Shown: piece after piece, positions 1-10,746 of the stretch
How positions within the stretch are numbered: position 1 is the stretch's first letter
Layout: the number at the start of each line of letters is the position of its first letter
Assembly: GCA_020849425.1 (NCBI GenBank)
Contig: JADLGH010000010.1
Coordinates: 1 to 34,936 of the forward strand
DNA length: 34,936 nucleotides
Reading direction: 5' to 3'
Source: Candidatus Dadabacteria bacterium
Lineage (GTDB): Bacteria; Desulfobacterota_D; UBA1144; Nemesobacterales; UBA2774
Program-made: the position numbers and the translations under genes
The notes under the pieces: generated by a model
Databases searched by the model: none
What the model was told of the DNA's origin: nothing
What the model saw: the letters and a program-made list of their open reading frames with translations, nothing else

Positions 1-895
1 CGGCGGCGGTTATCGCCTGGCGGTACTTGTTGTCCTTAACGTCGCCCGCCGCGAAGACGCCCGGCACGTTGGTTTCGGTCGAGCCTTCTTTCGTGATGAG
101 GTACCCGAGCTCGTCCATGTCGAGCTTGCCCTTGAATATAGATGTGTTGGGCGTGTGCCCTATCGCTATGAATATGCCGTCTATATCCTTACGGGTGGTT
201 TCGCCGGTCTTGGTGTTCCTTAGCACGACGCCTGTTACGCCGTTCTCCACGTCCCCGAGAATCTCGTCTATCTCGGAGTTCCATATGAAATCCACCTTCG
301 GGTTCTTGAGCGCCCTGTCCTGCATGATCTTCGAAGCCCTCAGCTGGTCCCTTCTGTGGACGATGTTTACCCTGGACGCGAACTTCGTCAGGAACGTCCC
401 TTCCTCGACGGCGCTGTCTCCCCCGCCCACGACTATTATTTCCTTGTCCCTGTAGAAGAACCCGTCGCATGTGGCGCATGTCGATACGCCCCTTCCGAGG
501 AGGAGCTTTTCGGATGCGATACCGAGCATCTTCGCCGACGCCCCCGAAGCGATTATAAACGTCTCGGCCTCGAACGTCATGTCCCCGGACACCACCTTAA
601 AAGGCCTTTCGCTGAAATCGACGGAGTCTATCCTCTCGCGAAGGCACGCGGCGCCGAATCTCTCGGCCTGCTTTCTCATGGCGTTCATGAGCGCCGGACC
701 CTGTATGCCCTCGGGGAATCCGGGGAAGTTCTCGACGTCCGTCGTGAGCGTGAGCTGCCCCCCGGCTTCGAGCCCCTCGAAAACGAGCGGCTCGAGATTG
801 GCCCTTGCCGTGTATATCGCGGCCGTCAGCCCGGCCGGGCCCGAACCCATTATTATTACCTTCTGCTTCTTTGTAAGAGTGCCCTTGTCTATCAT
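1..895 (-). CDS. trxB: Thioredoxin-disulfide reductase, C-terminal end truncated by window start
   Basis: Minus-strand reading from ATG at 895 gives MIDKGTLTKKQKVIIMGSGPAGLTAAIYTARANLEPLVFEG...GVSTCATCDGFFYRDKEIIVVGGGDSAVEE...GIFIAIGHTPNT...GVFAAGDV, with FAD/NAD GxGxxG motifs and a CATC redox site. It stays open to position 1. Confidence 0.95.
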   Translation of the reverse strand, partial: MIDKGTLTKKQKVIIMGSGPAGLTAAIYTARANLEPLVFEGLEAGGQLTLTTDVENFPGFPEGIQGPALMNAMRKQAERFGAACLRERIDSVDFSERPFKVVSGDMTFEAETFIIASGASAKMLGIASEKLLLGRGVSTCATCDGFFYRDKEIIVVGGGDSAVEEGTFLTKFASRVNIVHRRDQLRASKIMQDRALKNPKVDFIWNSEIDEILGDVENGVTGVVLRNTKTGETTRKDIDGIFIAIGHTPNTSIFKGKLDMDELGYLITKEGSTETNVPGVFAAGDVKDNKYRQAITAA

Positions 896-1093
896 CGGTT
901 ACCTCGCTTTTTGTCCTGCCGGACCCAGCTTTATACTACATTTCGAAAGCGGTTTTTCAAGTACGAAAAGAGGCTCCGTATATATACCGGTGTTCTGGAT
1001 TAGATATCCCGAACAGCGCCATGGATTCAATATGGCGAGACGTTTCGGCAAACCGGGCCCTCTGGTTATACTAAACAGTACGGAGAGACCGCG

Positions 1094-2185
1094 ATGGAAA
1101 ATAAAGAGACTTCAAACGGGCCCGGCGGCGCCCCGGTTAACGCCGGCGGCAATGCCGCCACAATGCCGGAGGAGTACGGCGGCTGGCCCGGGGAATACGA
1201 GGCCGTAAGAAAGAAAGCGGGACTGCTCGACCTGTCCGCGAGGGGGAAGCTCCGCCTTGCCGGAAAGGAGCACCTCAAGTTCCTCCAGGGCATGCTGACG
1301 AACGACGTCATGAAGCTCACTGCGGGCGAGGGCGCATCCGCCGCGCTCCTCACGGTTAAGGGGAGAATGCTCTCCGACATGCGCGTTTACAGGGAAACGG
1401 ATTCTGTCCTCCTCGATCTCGAGCCCGGCCTCAACACCGGGATAAAGGACCTGCTTCTCAAATACAGGATTTCGTACAAGGCTACCGTGGACGACGTTAC
1501 GGAGGAGCTTTCGCTCTTTTCCGTTCAGGGGCCGGAATCGAAAGGTGTTCTCGAAGCCGCGGGTGTAACCGTTCCCGAATTAAAAGAGCACGGACATTTT
1601 AAAGCCTCCCTTTGCGGAGCGGAAGTCATCTGCGCCTCGGCCGACAGGACGGGCGAGAGAGGCTTTGACCTCTACGTTCCGGGAGACCGCGCGGAAGGGG
1701 TGTGGAATTATCTTCTCGAAAGGGGAAAGGGCCTCGGCCTTGAGCCCGTCGGCTCACGGGCGCTCGATGTCCTCCGCATCGAAGCAGGCATTCCCGTATA
1801 CGGGAGGGACATGGACGAAGACACGATACCGATCGAGGCAGGAATATGGAACGCGCTCAGCTTCGAGAAGGGGTGCTACGTCGGTCAGGAGGTCGTAGCC
1901 CGAATCAAGTGGCGGGGGCATGTGAACAGGCACCTCTCGGGCATAGTGATGGAAGACGGCTATACCCCCTCGGCGGGCGACGAAATATTCGCCGGGGAAA
2001 AGAAAATAGGCAGGATTACGAGCCCGGCCTTTTCGCCCGCTCTCGGGCGCAGCGTCGCGCTCGGATATGTCAGGCGGGAATTCGTCGAGCCCGGGACGGA
2101 AGTGGATATTTCCTCTCCTGGAGGCGCGCGGGGGAAAGGCGTCGTAAGACCGCTCCCGTTCGTTCAATCAGACCCGGCGAATTGA
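1094..2185 (+). CDS. ygfZ: YgfZ/GcvT-like folate-binding protein (tRNA-modifying / Fe-S repair family)
   Basis: ORF of 363 aa with the YgfZ signature KGCYVGQEVVARIKWRGHVNRHLSGI and N-terminal GcvT-like LLDLSARGKLRLAGKEHLKFLQGMLTNDV. Confidence 0.9.
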   Translation: MENKETSNGPGGAPVNAGGNAATMPEEYGGWPGEYEAVRKKAGLLDLSARGKLRLAGKEHLKFLQGMLTNDVMKLTAGEGASAALLTVKGRMLSDMRVYRETDSVLLDLEPGLNTGIKDLLLKYRISYKATVDDVTEELSLFSVQGPESKGVLEAAGVTVPELKEHGHFKASLCGAEVICASADRTGERGFDLYVPGDRAEGVWNYLLERGKGLGLEPVGSRALDVLRIEAGIPVYGRDMDEDTIPIEAGIWNALSFEKGCYVGQEVVARIKWRGHVNRHLSGIVMEDGYTPSAGDEIFAGEKKIGRITSPAFSPALGRSVALGYVRREFVEPGTEVDISSPGGARGKGVVRPLPFVQSDPAN

Positions 2186-2280
2186 GAAAAATCGCCATTT
2201 TATCGAAATTAACCCCCTATAATCCTTGATTTTATCTCCCTCTCTATTATAGTATCAGTTTAGGTTATTTTTGTGTTTTC

Positions 2281-2312
2281 AGATACTTAAGACTGAACGT
2301 TGAGTATCTTTT
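2281..2312 (+). terminator. Hairpin with short T-run between ygfZ and mreB
   Basis: AGATACTTAA-(GACTGAACG)-TTGAGTATCT forms a 10-bp stem with one G-U pair, followed by TTTT. Confidence 0.5.
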
Positions 2313-2356
2313 CTAAATCTCTAGTAACGTTTTACTAATTTCTATTTTATAATTAG

Positions 2357-3418
<1,062 letters not shown>

Positions 3419-3466
3419 AGAGTGGCACGGCCGTAAGGCCAAGACCTCGGTTGTTAACGTACACCT

Positions 3467-4294
3467 ATGGGCTTCCTGAAACGCCGCACAATTTTCATAG
3501 TTATCGTTCTGTTACTCATAGCTATACAGCTGTTCTCTCTTGACCTCGAAAAACGGGAAAAGCAGACGCCCGCCGCAAGGTTCGTGCTGACGCTCACCTA
3601 CTACCCGCAAAAATTCGTATCCTCCGTCGCCGGCGTCATGTCCGGAACCTGGAACGATTACATTCACCTCGTGAATCTAAGGGAAGAGAACGTACGGCTG
3701 AAGGAGGAAATCAGCCGTCTCCGCCGCGAGAAGTTCGAGCTCTCGGAAGCCGGCATCCAGAACACGAGGCTGAGAAAGCTCCTGGAGTTCAGGGAGGAGA
3801 GCTCCTATCCCGCCGTGCCGGCCAACGTAATCGGCGCGAGCCCGTCGATACTCCGCTCGCAGGTGATAATAGTGGACAAGGGCACGAGGGACGGGGTGAC
3901 GGAGGGCATGCCTGTCGCGTCCTTCGACGGCGTCGTCGGCAGGATACTGCTGGCCGGTGACAGGAGCTCCGAAGTGCTCCTCATTACGGACCCCGTAAGC
4001 GCCGTTGACGCCTACATACACAGGACGCGGGCCCGCGGGATAGTACAGGGCACGGGGGCCGGGTGCGAAATGGATTACATAGAAAAGAAATCGGACGTGA
4101 GCGAAGGGGACAAGGTGATATCGTCGGGGAAGGACGGCTTTTTCCCGAAGGGCGTCGTGATAGGGACGGTCACGGGCATAGGATCCAAGGGGAGCTTCAT
4201 CAACGCCAAGATCTCTCCGCACGTACATCTGAACTCGCTCGAAGAGGTGCTGATAATTCAAAAACCCGTAAACAGCCTGGTGCTAAATGAATAG
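3467..4294 (+). CDS. mreC: Rod shape-determining protein MreC
   Basis: 275 aa with N-terminal TM, coiled coil (LREENVRLKEEISRLRREKFEL) and MreC beta domain (VIIVDKGTRDGVTEGMPV...GVVGRI). Located between mreB and mreD. Confidence 0.95.
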   Translation: MGFLKRRTIFIVIVLLLIAIQLFSLDLEKREKQTPAARFVLTLTYYPQKFVSSVAGVMSGTWNDYIHLVNLREENVRLKEEISRLRREKFELSEAGIQNTRLRKLLEFREESSYPAVPANVIGASPSILRSQVIIVDKGTRDGVTEGMPVASFDGVVGRILLAGDRSSEVLLITDPVSAVDAYIHRTRARGIVQGTGAGCEMDYIEKKSDVSEGDKVISSGKDGFFPKGVVIGTVTGIGSKGSFINAKISPHVHLNSLEEVLIIQKPVNSLVLNE

Positions 4295-4775
4295 CGCTCT
4301 TATGATTCTCTTTCTCGCCGTGCTGTCGCTCGCGCTGATAACGCTTCAGTCGACGGTGCTGTCCCCGGGAGGCGGGCATATCTATCCCGACCTCAACCTC
4401 ATATTCATTGTATTCCTGGCGATATATTCCGAAGTAAGGGGCAGCTTACTTATAGCCGCGGGAAACGGTTACCTGATGGATGTGCTTTCGGGGAACCTCC
4501 CCGGGACGTTTACGCTTTCGCGCCTGAGCGCGTACATTCTGGTAAAGTCGAGCTCGAGCCACGTGTATCTCAAAAAGTATCTGGTTCAGGGGCTCGTAAT
4601 ATTCGGAAGCACTGTTTTTACGTGGCTGTTCATAATGACTATAATAGTAATCAGGGGAGAGCCCGGTTTAAGGCTGCCGCTTGGTGAGATTCTGCTTCGG
4701 GGCGTGGTGAACACCGCCGTCGGGGTGCCTCTCTTCTGGGCGGCCGGAAAGGCATATGCAAGACTTCAAAGGTAA
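4287..4775 (+). CDS. mreD: Rod shape-determining protein MreD
   Basis: 162-aa multi-TM protein in the mreC-mrdA gap with MreD-like N-terminal half (YPDLNLIFIVFLAIYSEVRGSLLIAAGNGYLMDVLSG). Overlaps mreC by 8 nt. Confidence 0.85.
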   Translation: MNSALMILFLAVLSLALITLQSTVLSPGGGHIYPDLNLIFIVFLAIYSEVRGSLLIAAGNGYLMDVLSGNLPGTFTLSRLSAYILVKSSSSHVYLKKYLVQGLVIFGSTVFTWLFIMTIIVIRGEPGLRLPLGEILLRGVVNTAVGVPLFWAAGKAYARLQR

Positions 4776-6564
4776 GCTCGTCATATCGACGATAATCCTT
4801 TGCTTGGCGTTTGTTGCGCTCGTCTCGAGGCTCTGGTTCCTCCAGGTCATAAAGGGCGACGAGTTCGAGAGCTTCTCGATCGGTAACAGGATCAGGATCG
4901 AAAGGGTCCCCGCCCCCAGGGGGAGGGTGCTCGACCGCTACGGCCGCGAGCTCGTCGTGAACCGACCGTCGTTCGATATTTCCATTCTTCCGAAAGACGT
5001 CGAGGATGTACAGGCCCTAAGCGATAATCTATCCCTCATACTCGACATCGAAAGCACGAAGATCAGGGACAAGATCCTCCGGGCTGCGAGGAAAAGCAGG
5101 TTCAAGGCCGTCACCATCGCACAGGATATCAACCGCGACCAGCTTGCCGTGATAGAGGCGCGGAGGAGCTCGCTTCCCGGGCTCATGATCGAAGTCAATA
5201 ATCTGCGTCAGTACCCGCACGGCGTCCTCGGCGCGTCTTTTCTCGGGTACATAGGGAAGGTCAGCGAAGAGGAGCTCAATGCCAACCCCGAGCTCAACTG
5301 GAACGGCCTCGTCGGAAAGAGCGGCGTCGAGAAGACATGGGAGAATTCCTTGAGGGGGGATGACGGCTTCGTCCAGAAAGTGACGGACGCCCTCGGAAGG
5401 GAAGTGCACTCCGATCTCTTCAGGAAGGACCTCGTCAACAAGAACAGTGTCCCGGGAAAAGATGTCGTCCTGTCGATAGACATGGACCTCCAGGCGGCGG
5501 CCGAAGAGGCGCTCGGTGAAGAGTTCGGCGCGATAGTCGTTATCGACGTAAGGAACGGCGACGTGCTGGCGATGGCGAGCAGGCCGACGTTCGACCCTGC
5601 GGACTTCGTCAAGGGGATCGACGCCGCGAAATGGGCCGAGCTCCTTAACGACAAAAACTATCCTCTCGTAAACAGGGCGACGCAGGGCCTTTACGCACCG
5701 GGCTCGGTATTCAAGATGGTCCCGCTCGCGGCGGCTATGAAAGAAGGGGTCATCGATCCGGACATGAGGTTTAATTGCCCCGGCTCCTACAGGCTCGGCA
5801 CACATACGTACAGGTGCTGGAAGAGGGGGGGGCATGGATCGATGAACATGAGGCAGGCGCTGGTTCACTCCTGCGATGTATATTTCTACAAGCTCGCGGA
5901 GAAGCTCGGTATCGAGAGATTCTCGAAGTACATGACCGCGTTCGGATTCGGCCAGCCTACGGGCATAGGCATCGAGGAAAGGGCCGGGGTCGCTCCAAGC
6001 AGGGAATGGAAGCTCGAAAGATTCAAGAAGCCCTGGTATAAGGGTGAGACCATAGTTTCCGCGATAGGGCAGGGGTATGTCAGTGCGACCCCCCTTCAGG
6101 TCGCCATGATGACGGCGGCCATAGCCAACGGTGGGACGCTGCTCACGCCGAGGCTCGTCGTAAAGGAAGTCGCCTTCAGCGGGGAAACCACGGTCAACAC
6201 GGTTCCTCCACATGGGCATCTTCCGGTGGAGGACAGCACGCTGGCCCTCATAAGGGAGGCCATGGTCGGGGTCGTGAACGACCCGGGCGGGACTGGAAAG
6301 GGGGCCCTTCTCAAGGATATAAAAGTCGCGGGCAAGACGGGAACCGCACAGGTGATTTCTCTCGGTTCGCAAACGGATGCGAAAAAGCACATGGACCATG
6401 CATGGTTTACCTCTTTCGCCCCGGCTGACAAGCCCGAGATAGCTGTCAGCGTGGTCGTCGAGCACGGGGGCAAGGGCGGCTCGGTTGCGGCGCCGCTGGC
6501 GAAGAGAATCATGGAATATTATTTCGACCTCAAGAAGGAGAGAGACGCCGATGATAATGTTTGA
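4756..6564 (+). CDS. mrdA: Penicillin-binding protein 2 (peptidoglycan transpeptidase)
   Basis: 602 aa; PAPRGRVLDRYGRELVVNRPSFDI, SxxK in YAPGSVFKM, SCD in HSCDVYFYKL, KTGTAQ motif. Confidence 0.96.
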   Translation: MQDFKGKLVISTIILCLAFVALVSRLWFLQVIKGDEFESFSIGNRIRIERVPAPRGRVLDRYGRELVVNRPSFDISILPKDVEDVQALSDNLSLILDIESTKIRDKILRAARKSRFKAVTIAQDINRDQLAVIEARRSSLPGLMIEVNNLRQYPHGVLGASFLGYIGKVSEEELNANPELNWNGLVGKSGVEKTWENSLRGDDGFVQKVTDALGREVHSDLFRKDLVNKNSVPGKDVVLSIDMDLQAAAEEALGEEFGAIVVIDVRNGDVLAMASRPTFDPADFVKGIDAAKWAELLNDKNYPLVNRATQGLYAPGSVFKMVPLAAAMKEGVIDPDMRFNCPGSYRLGTHTYRCWKRGGHGSMNMRQALVHSCDVYFYKLAEKLGIERFSKYMTAFGFGQPTGIGIEERAGVAPSREWKLERFKKPWYKGETIVSAIGQGYVSATPLQVAMMTAAIANGGTLLTPRLVVKEVAFSGETTVNTVPPHGHLPVEDSTLALIREAMVGVVNDPGGTGKGALLKDIKVAGKTGTAQVISLGSQTDAKKHMDHAWFTSFAPADKPEIAVSVVVEHGGKGGSVAAPLAKRIMEYYFDLKKERDADDNV

Positions 6565-7675
6565 CAGGCGGCTCCTCTACAGCTTCGGATGGTCGCTCTT
6601 CTTCATGACCATAGCTTTCGCGGCGCTGGCGCTCCTCAATCTTTACAGCGCGTCCTATCAAACCGGTCTCGTATACTTCAAAAAACAGGCTATATGGCTT
6701 TCCCTGGGCGTAGTCGTAATGGTTCTCGTCTCTTTTATAAACAACAAGCTGATAAAGAGATACTCTCTTCACATCTATGCCGTATCGATATTCCTCCTGA
6801 TATTCGTGCTCGTATTCGGGAAGGAAGTGGCGGGGTCCAAGAGCTGGATAATGCTGGGACCCTTCGCAAGCATACAGCCGTCCGAGCTCGCGAAGATCCC
6901 CCTCGTGCTGGCGCTCGCAAGATTCTACGACAGCGACTACGAGGGCCTTCCCTACAGCCTTCTCGATCTCGTAAAGCCTGCGCTCCTGGTCGCGCTGCCT
7001 CTCGTGCTGGTTATGCTTCAGCCCGACCTCGGCACGGGGCTGCTCATAATACTCATATCGGGCAGCATGATCCTCTTCATGGGGGTCAGGAAGATTACGC
7101 TCGCGATTATACTTGCCGTCATCGTCGGGTTCTCCTATCCCGCGTGGCACTACTTCATGAAGCCGTATCAGAAGAGCCGTATAATGACGTTTCTCGATCC
7201 GGCCCGCGACCCGCTCAACTCGGGCTATAACGCCATACAGTCCCAGATAGCCGTCGGCTCCGGGAAGTTCACGGGGAAAGGTTTCATGGCCGGCTCGCAG
7301 TCACAGCTGAGGTTTATCCCGGCCCAGCAGACGGACTTCGCGTTTTCGGTTCTCGCCGAGGAGTGGGGGTTTGTCGGCGGCTTCTTCGCGCTCCTGCTCT
7401 ATTTCATGATAATCCTGTGGATACTGGATACCGCCAGCCGATCCAGGGACACGTACTCGATCCTGGTTTGCTACGGTATCGCTGCGATGTTCTTCTGGCA
7501 TGCCGTCGTGAACGTCGGCATGGTTATAGGGCTTCTTCCCATTACGGGCGTGCCGCTTCTCATACTTAGCTACGGCGGCTCGTCAACCCTTACTGCGATG
7601 ATAGGTATAGGTATAGTGCTGGGGGTAAGGATGCGGAAGTTCCCGATGCCCGAAGCCGCCGTCGAGCTCAGGTAG
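6551..7675 (+). CDS. rodA: Rod shape-determining protein RodA (SEDS glycosyltransferase)
   Basis: ORF track starts at 6485; the in-frame ATG at 6551 (MIMFDRRLLYS) is the likelier start. SEDS motifs: QPDLGTGLLIILISG, FSVLAEEWGFVGG, GVPLLILSYGGSSTL. Confidence 0.95.
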   Translation: MIMFDRRLLYSFGWSLFFMTIAFAALALLNLYSASYQTGLVYFKKQAIWLSLGVVVMVLVSFINNKLIKRYSLHIYAVSIFLLIFVLVFGKEVAGSKSWIMLGPFASIQPSELAKIPLVLALARFYDSDYEGLPYSLLDLVKPALLVALPLVLVMLQPDLGTGLLIILISGSMILFMGVRKITLAIILAVIVGFSYPAWHYFMKPYQKSRIMTFLDPARDPLNSGYNAIQSQIAVGSGKFTGKGFMAGSQSQLRFIPAQQTDFAFSVLAEEWGFVGGFFALLLYFMIILWILDTASRSRDTYSILVCYGIAAMFFWHAVVNVGMVIGLLPITGVPLLILSYGGSSTLTAMIGIGIVLGVRMRKFPMPEAAVELR

Positions 7676-8639
7676 CCCCTTTCCCGTCGAGCTCGCCCGC
7701 GCTCGGCACGCCTCCCATACCCTTCGAAAGGCTGACGGCCCTCATTATCGATTCCTCGACCAGCTCGGCCGCTACGATGCCGGAGACGTTGGCGTCTCCT
7801 TCCATGTCCCCGCAGGAGACCGCTATAACGACGTCGCCGTCGGCGACGGTGTGCGCCGGCGATATAACCCGCGAGAGCCCGGTCTGGGCTATGCTGGCTA
7901 TCCTTCCGAGCTCGGGCTTTGAGAACCTGGCGTTTACGGTGACGACGGCGAGCGTGGTATTTTGTCCGCCGCCCGGCCTGAACCTGACGCCTTCCTTGAA
8001 GAGATTCACCGTGCCGGCGAATTCCGCGCTCTCCGGGGTCTTTCGCACCCCTGCTATGACCCTGCCGTTCTCCCTGGAGACGACGTCGCCGAACGCGTTC
8101 ACCACGGCAATAGCGCCTATTATAACACCGTTGTCGAATCTGTAGGCGGCTGTCCCGAGCCCGCCCTTTGTCGCGTGCCCGAGGCCGAGGAGCTTCCCTA
8201 TCGTCGCGCCGGTCCCGACCCCGACGCTCCCCTCTTCGACTCCGTCGTAGGATGCGTTCACGCAGGCCCTGTAGCCCATCTCGGCATCCGGCCTTATGTT
8301 CTTGCCGATGCCGATGTCGAATATGACGGCGGCGGGCACTGACGGTACGACGAGGCCGTATCCGACGTCGAGCCCTATATGCCTCTCTTCGAGATACCTC
8401 ATTACCCCGCCGGCGGCGTCGAGCCCGAACGCACTCCCGCCCGTAAGCAGAAGGCCGTGGATTTTGCCGAAAGTGCTGTGGGAGAGAAGGGGATCTATCT
8501 GCCTAGTGCTCGTGCCGCCGCCCCTAAGGTCTATGGCTCCGAATGCAGGGTTGTCGAAGAGAAGCACGGTGCATCCGGTTATGGCGCCCGGGTCCGATGC
8601 GTGGCCTACTCTAAGGCCTGTGTGAGTAATAGATATCAT
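7668..8639 (-). CDS. P1/DmpA-family (S58-type) peptidase
   Basis: 323 aa: ITHTGLRVGHASDPGAITGCTVLLFD...GLLLTGGSAFGLDAAGGVMRYLEE...GSVGVGTGATIGKLLG..GGLGTA, typical of the P1 family. Confidence 0.9.
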   Translation of the reverse strand: MISITHTGLRVGHASDPGAITGCTVLLFDNPAFGAIDLRGGGTSTRQIDPLLSHSTFGKIHGLLLTGGSAFGLDAAGGVMRYLEERHIGLDVGYGLVVPSVPAAVIFDIGIGKNIRPDAEMGYRACVNASYDGVEEGSVGVGTGATIGKLLGLGHATKGGLGTAAYRFDNGVIIGAIAVVNAFGDVVSRENGRVIAGVRKTPESAEFAGTVNLFKEGVRFRPGGGQNTTLAVVTVNARFSKPELGRIASIAQTGLSRVISPAHTVADGDVVIAVSCGDMEGDANVSGIVAAELVEESIMRAVSLSKGMGGVPSAGELDGKGAT

Positions 8640-8708
8640 GATAATTATTCTAAGATCTAAACCACATAATTCAACACGGCGGCCCCGGCGGCAGGGCGTA
8701 GCGCTAAC

Positions 8709-8736
8709 TTGACATGGGGGAAGAATAGGATAAAAT
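8709..8736 (+). promoter_or_regulatory. Candidate sigma-70 promoter upstream of the sco/cta operon
   Basis: TTGACA (8709-8714), 16-nt spacer, TAAAAT (8731-8736); about 200 nt before the sco start codon. Confidence 0.45.
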
Positions 8737-8935
8737 CTTCCACGTTTTCAGGTCGTTTCGGGAGTATTCTCTTCCGGATATTTTATCCGTCGGAGTTGTA
8801 TTATGATGTCCTTCACCCACCTCATACTATATACTATGATTTAGGATTTATAGCGGACTCTGGACTGAGTGAGACGGTTGTTGCAGCTATACGGTGTTTA
8901 TGGGGTGGAGTTGTCTTAAATGCGGTCATAAATAA

Positions 8936-9751
8936 ATGTATACAAGGCAATTGAAAATTTACGTACTGGCGTTTCTGGTGATCTTGCTGTGTGCCGATTT
9001 TGCGGCGGCTATCACGGATTCGAGGGACATAAAAAACGTTGGGCTGGACGATAAGCTCGGCGACGTTATTCCCGATGGTATTACCTTAAAGGATGAAAAC
9101 GGGAACGAGGTGGATTTCAAGGATCTCATCTACAAGGACGGTCCCACCGTCCTTAGCCTCGTTTATTTCAACTGCCCGCGCGTCTGCACTTTCGCCTCCG
9201 ATGGCCTGCTTCAGGTAGTAAACGAGCAGCAGGCCTTCAGCGTAGGAAAGGATTTCAGAATCATAACGGTCAGCTTCGATCCGGACGACACCCCGGAGAT
9301 GGCGTCTGAAAAGGGCGAAAGGTACAGGAAGAGCGTCCTTCGCGGCGAGCCCTCTTCCGGTGACTGGATGTTCCTCACCGGTGACGCGGACAACATAGCG
9401 GAATTGACGGACGCCGTCGGTTTTAAATTCCTGGAGGACGGCGATGAGTTCGCCCATCCTTCGGCCATTATGATCCTCACGCCGGACGGAAGGATTTCAC
9501 GTTATCTCGAAGGGATTCAGCACGAGCCTCTCGATTTCAGGCTCTCTCTCGTAGAAGCGTCGAAAGGGCGGATCGGAGCCTCCGGTATATTGAACAAGGT
9601 ACTGCTTTTTTGCTACGAGTGCGACCCGATCGGGAAAAGGTACGCGCTCAAGGCCCTTAACGTGGTCAAGGCGGGAGGAATCGTCACCTTGCTGACACTT
9701 TGCTGCGTGCTTACGTATTTCTGGAGGCGAGAGAAAAAAGGACCCGAATAG
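8936..9751 (+). CDS. SCO1/SenC family copper chaperone / cytochrome oxidase assembly protein
   Basis: 271 aa, N-terminal signal/TM, thioredoxin-like fold with YFNCPRVC copper site and a C-terminal TM anchor. First gene of the oxidase operon. Confidence 0.92.
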   Translation: MYTRQLKIYVLAFLVILLCADFAAAITDSRDIKNVGLDDKLGDVIPDGITLKDENGNEVDFKDLIYKDGPTVLSLVYFNCPRVCTFASDGLLQVVNEQQAFSVGKDFRIITVSFDPDDTPEMASEKGERYRKSVLRGEPSSGDWMFLTGDADNIAELTDAVGFKFLEDGDEFAHPSAIMILTPDGRISRYLEGIQHEPLDFRLSLVEASKGRIGASGILNKVLLFCYECDPIGKRYALKALNVVKAGGIVTLLTLCCVLTYFWRREKKGPE

Positions 9752-9777
9752 GAGAATGGGAGGTTTAAAATAAACAC

Positions 9778-10716
9778 ATGACTTGGATTCCAGAGGTAGC
9801 ATCTAATCTTGCGGGCAAGGTAGACGGGGTGCTTTTGACAATAACCTTGTTGTCCCTCTTCTTTTTTGTGCTTATAACCGTGATTCTTGTTGTCTTCGCG
9901 ATAAAGTACAAGAGAAAGAGAGACGACGAAGAAACGCCTTACATAACCGGCAGCGAGCCGCTTGAAATTATCTGGACTGTCATTCCATCGATACTCCTTA
10001 TAGCTCTTTTCGTTTACGGCTTCGTTGTATATAAAGAAATGAGGAATCCCCCTGCCGATGCGGTGGATATTACGGTCACCGGCAAGCAGTGGCTCTGGAC
10101 GTTCGATTACTATAACGGCAAGAAGACGCTTAACCAGCTCTACGTCGAGCAGAACAGGCCCGTCAGGCTGGTCATGATGTCGGACGACGTGCTGCACAGC
10201 TTCTTCGTCCCCGGGTTCCGTACGAAGCAGGACGTTCTCCCCGGCAGGTACGTGCAGCTCTGGTTTACGCCGACGAAAATCGGAACGTTCGATATATTCT
10301 GCGCCGAATACTGCGGCACCGGGCATTCCGTCATGCTCGGGAAGGTTAACGTGCTGAGCCCCGAGGCGTACGACATATGGGAGAGCGGTCTCCCGGGCGA
10401 GGGAGGACAGTCTGTCGCTTCGCTGCCTCCGGCCGAGCTCGGTGAAAAAATATACAAGGAAAAGGGCTGCAACGCGTGTCACAGCGTCGATGGCTCGACG
10501 CTCGTCGGACCGTCCTTTAAAGGTGTATACGACCATAAGGTGGAGCTTGCGGACGGCTCGCAGGTCGATGCGGACGAAAATTATCTGAGAGAGTCGATTC
10601 TCGAGCCGCAGGCCAAGACGGTCAAGGGTTTTCAGCCGGTGATGCCGTCGTTTAAGGGTATACTAAGCGATGACGAAGTGACGGCCGTAATTGCCTATAT
10701 CAAGACACTTAAATAA
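9778..10716 (+). CDS. ctaC: Cytochrome c oxidase subunit II with fused C-terminal cytochrome c domain (caa3 type)
   Basis: 312 aa; CuA site FCAEYCGTGHSVM; C-terminal heme c motif CNACHS with downstream VMPSFKG. Confidence 0.95.
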   Translation: MTWIPEVASNLAGKVDGVLLTITLLSLFFFVLITVILVVFAIKYKRKRDDEETPYITGSEPLEIIWTVIPSILLIALFVYGFVVYKEMRNPPADAVDITVTGKQWLWTFDYYNGKKTLNQLYVEQNRPVRLVMMSDDVLHSFFVPGFRTKQDVLPGRYVQLWFTPTKIGTFDIFCAEYCGTGHSVMLGKVNVLSPEAYDIWESGLPGEGGQSVASLPPAELGEKIYKEKGCNACHSVDGSTLVGPSFKGVYDHKVELADGSQVDADENYLRESILEPQAKTVKGFQPVMPSFKGILSDDEVTAVIAYIKTLK

Positions 10717-10746
10717 AAGGGTTTCAGTTCAAGGAGGCGATTTAAA

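Noticed and set aside
5029-6465. 478-aa minus-strand ORF
   Set aside because: Antisense to mrdA, whose PBP2 motifs are clear; no domain-like sequence in the antisense translation.
8709-8954. 81-aa ORF upstream of sco
   Set aside because: Starts within the probable -35 box, overlaps the sco start, and has no convincing ribosome site or domain; more likely leader sequence.
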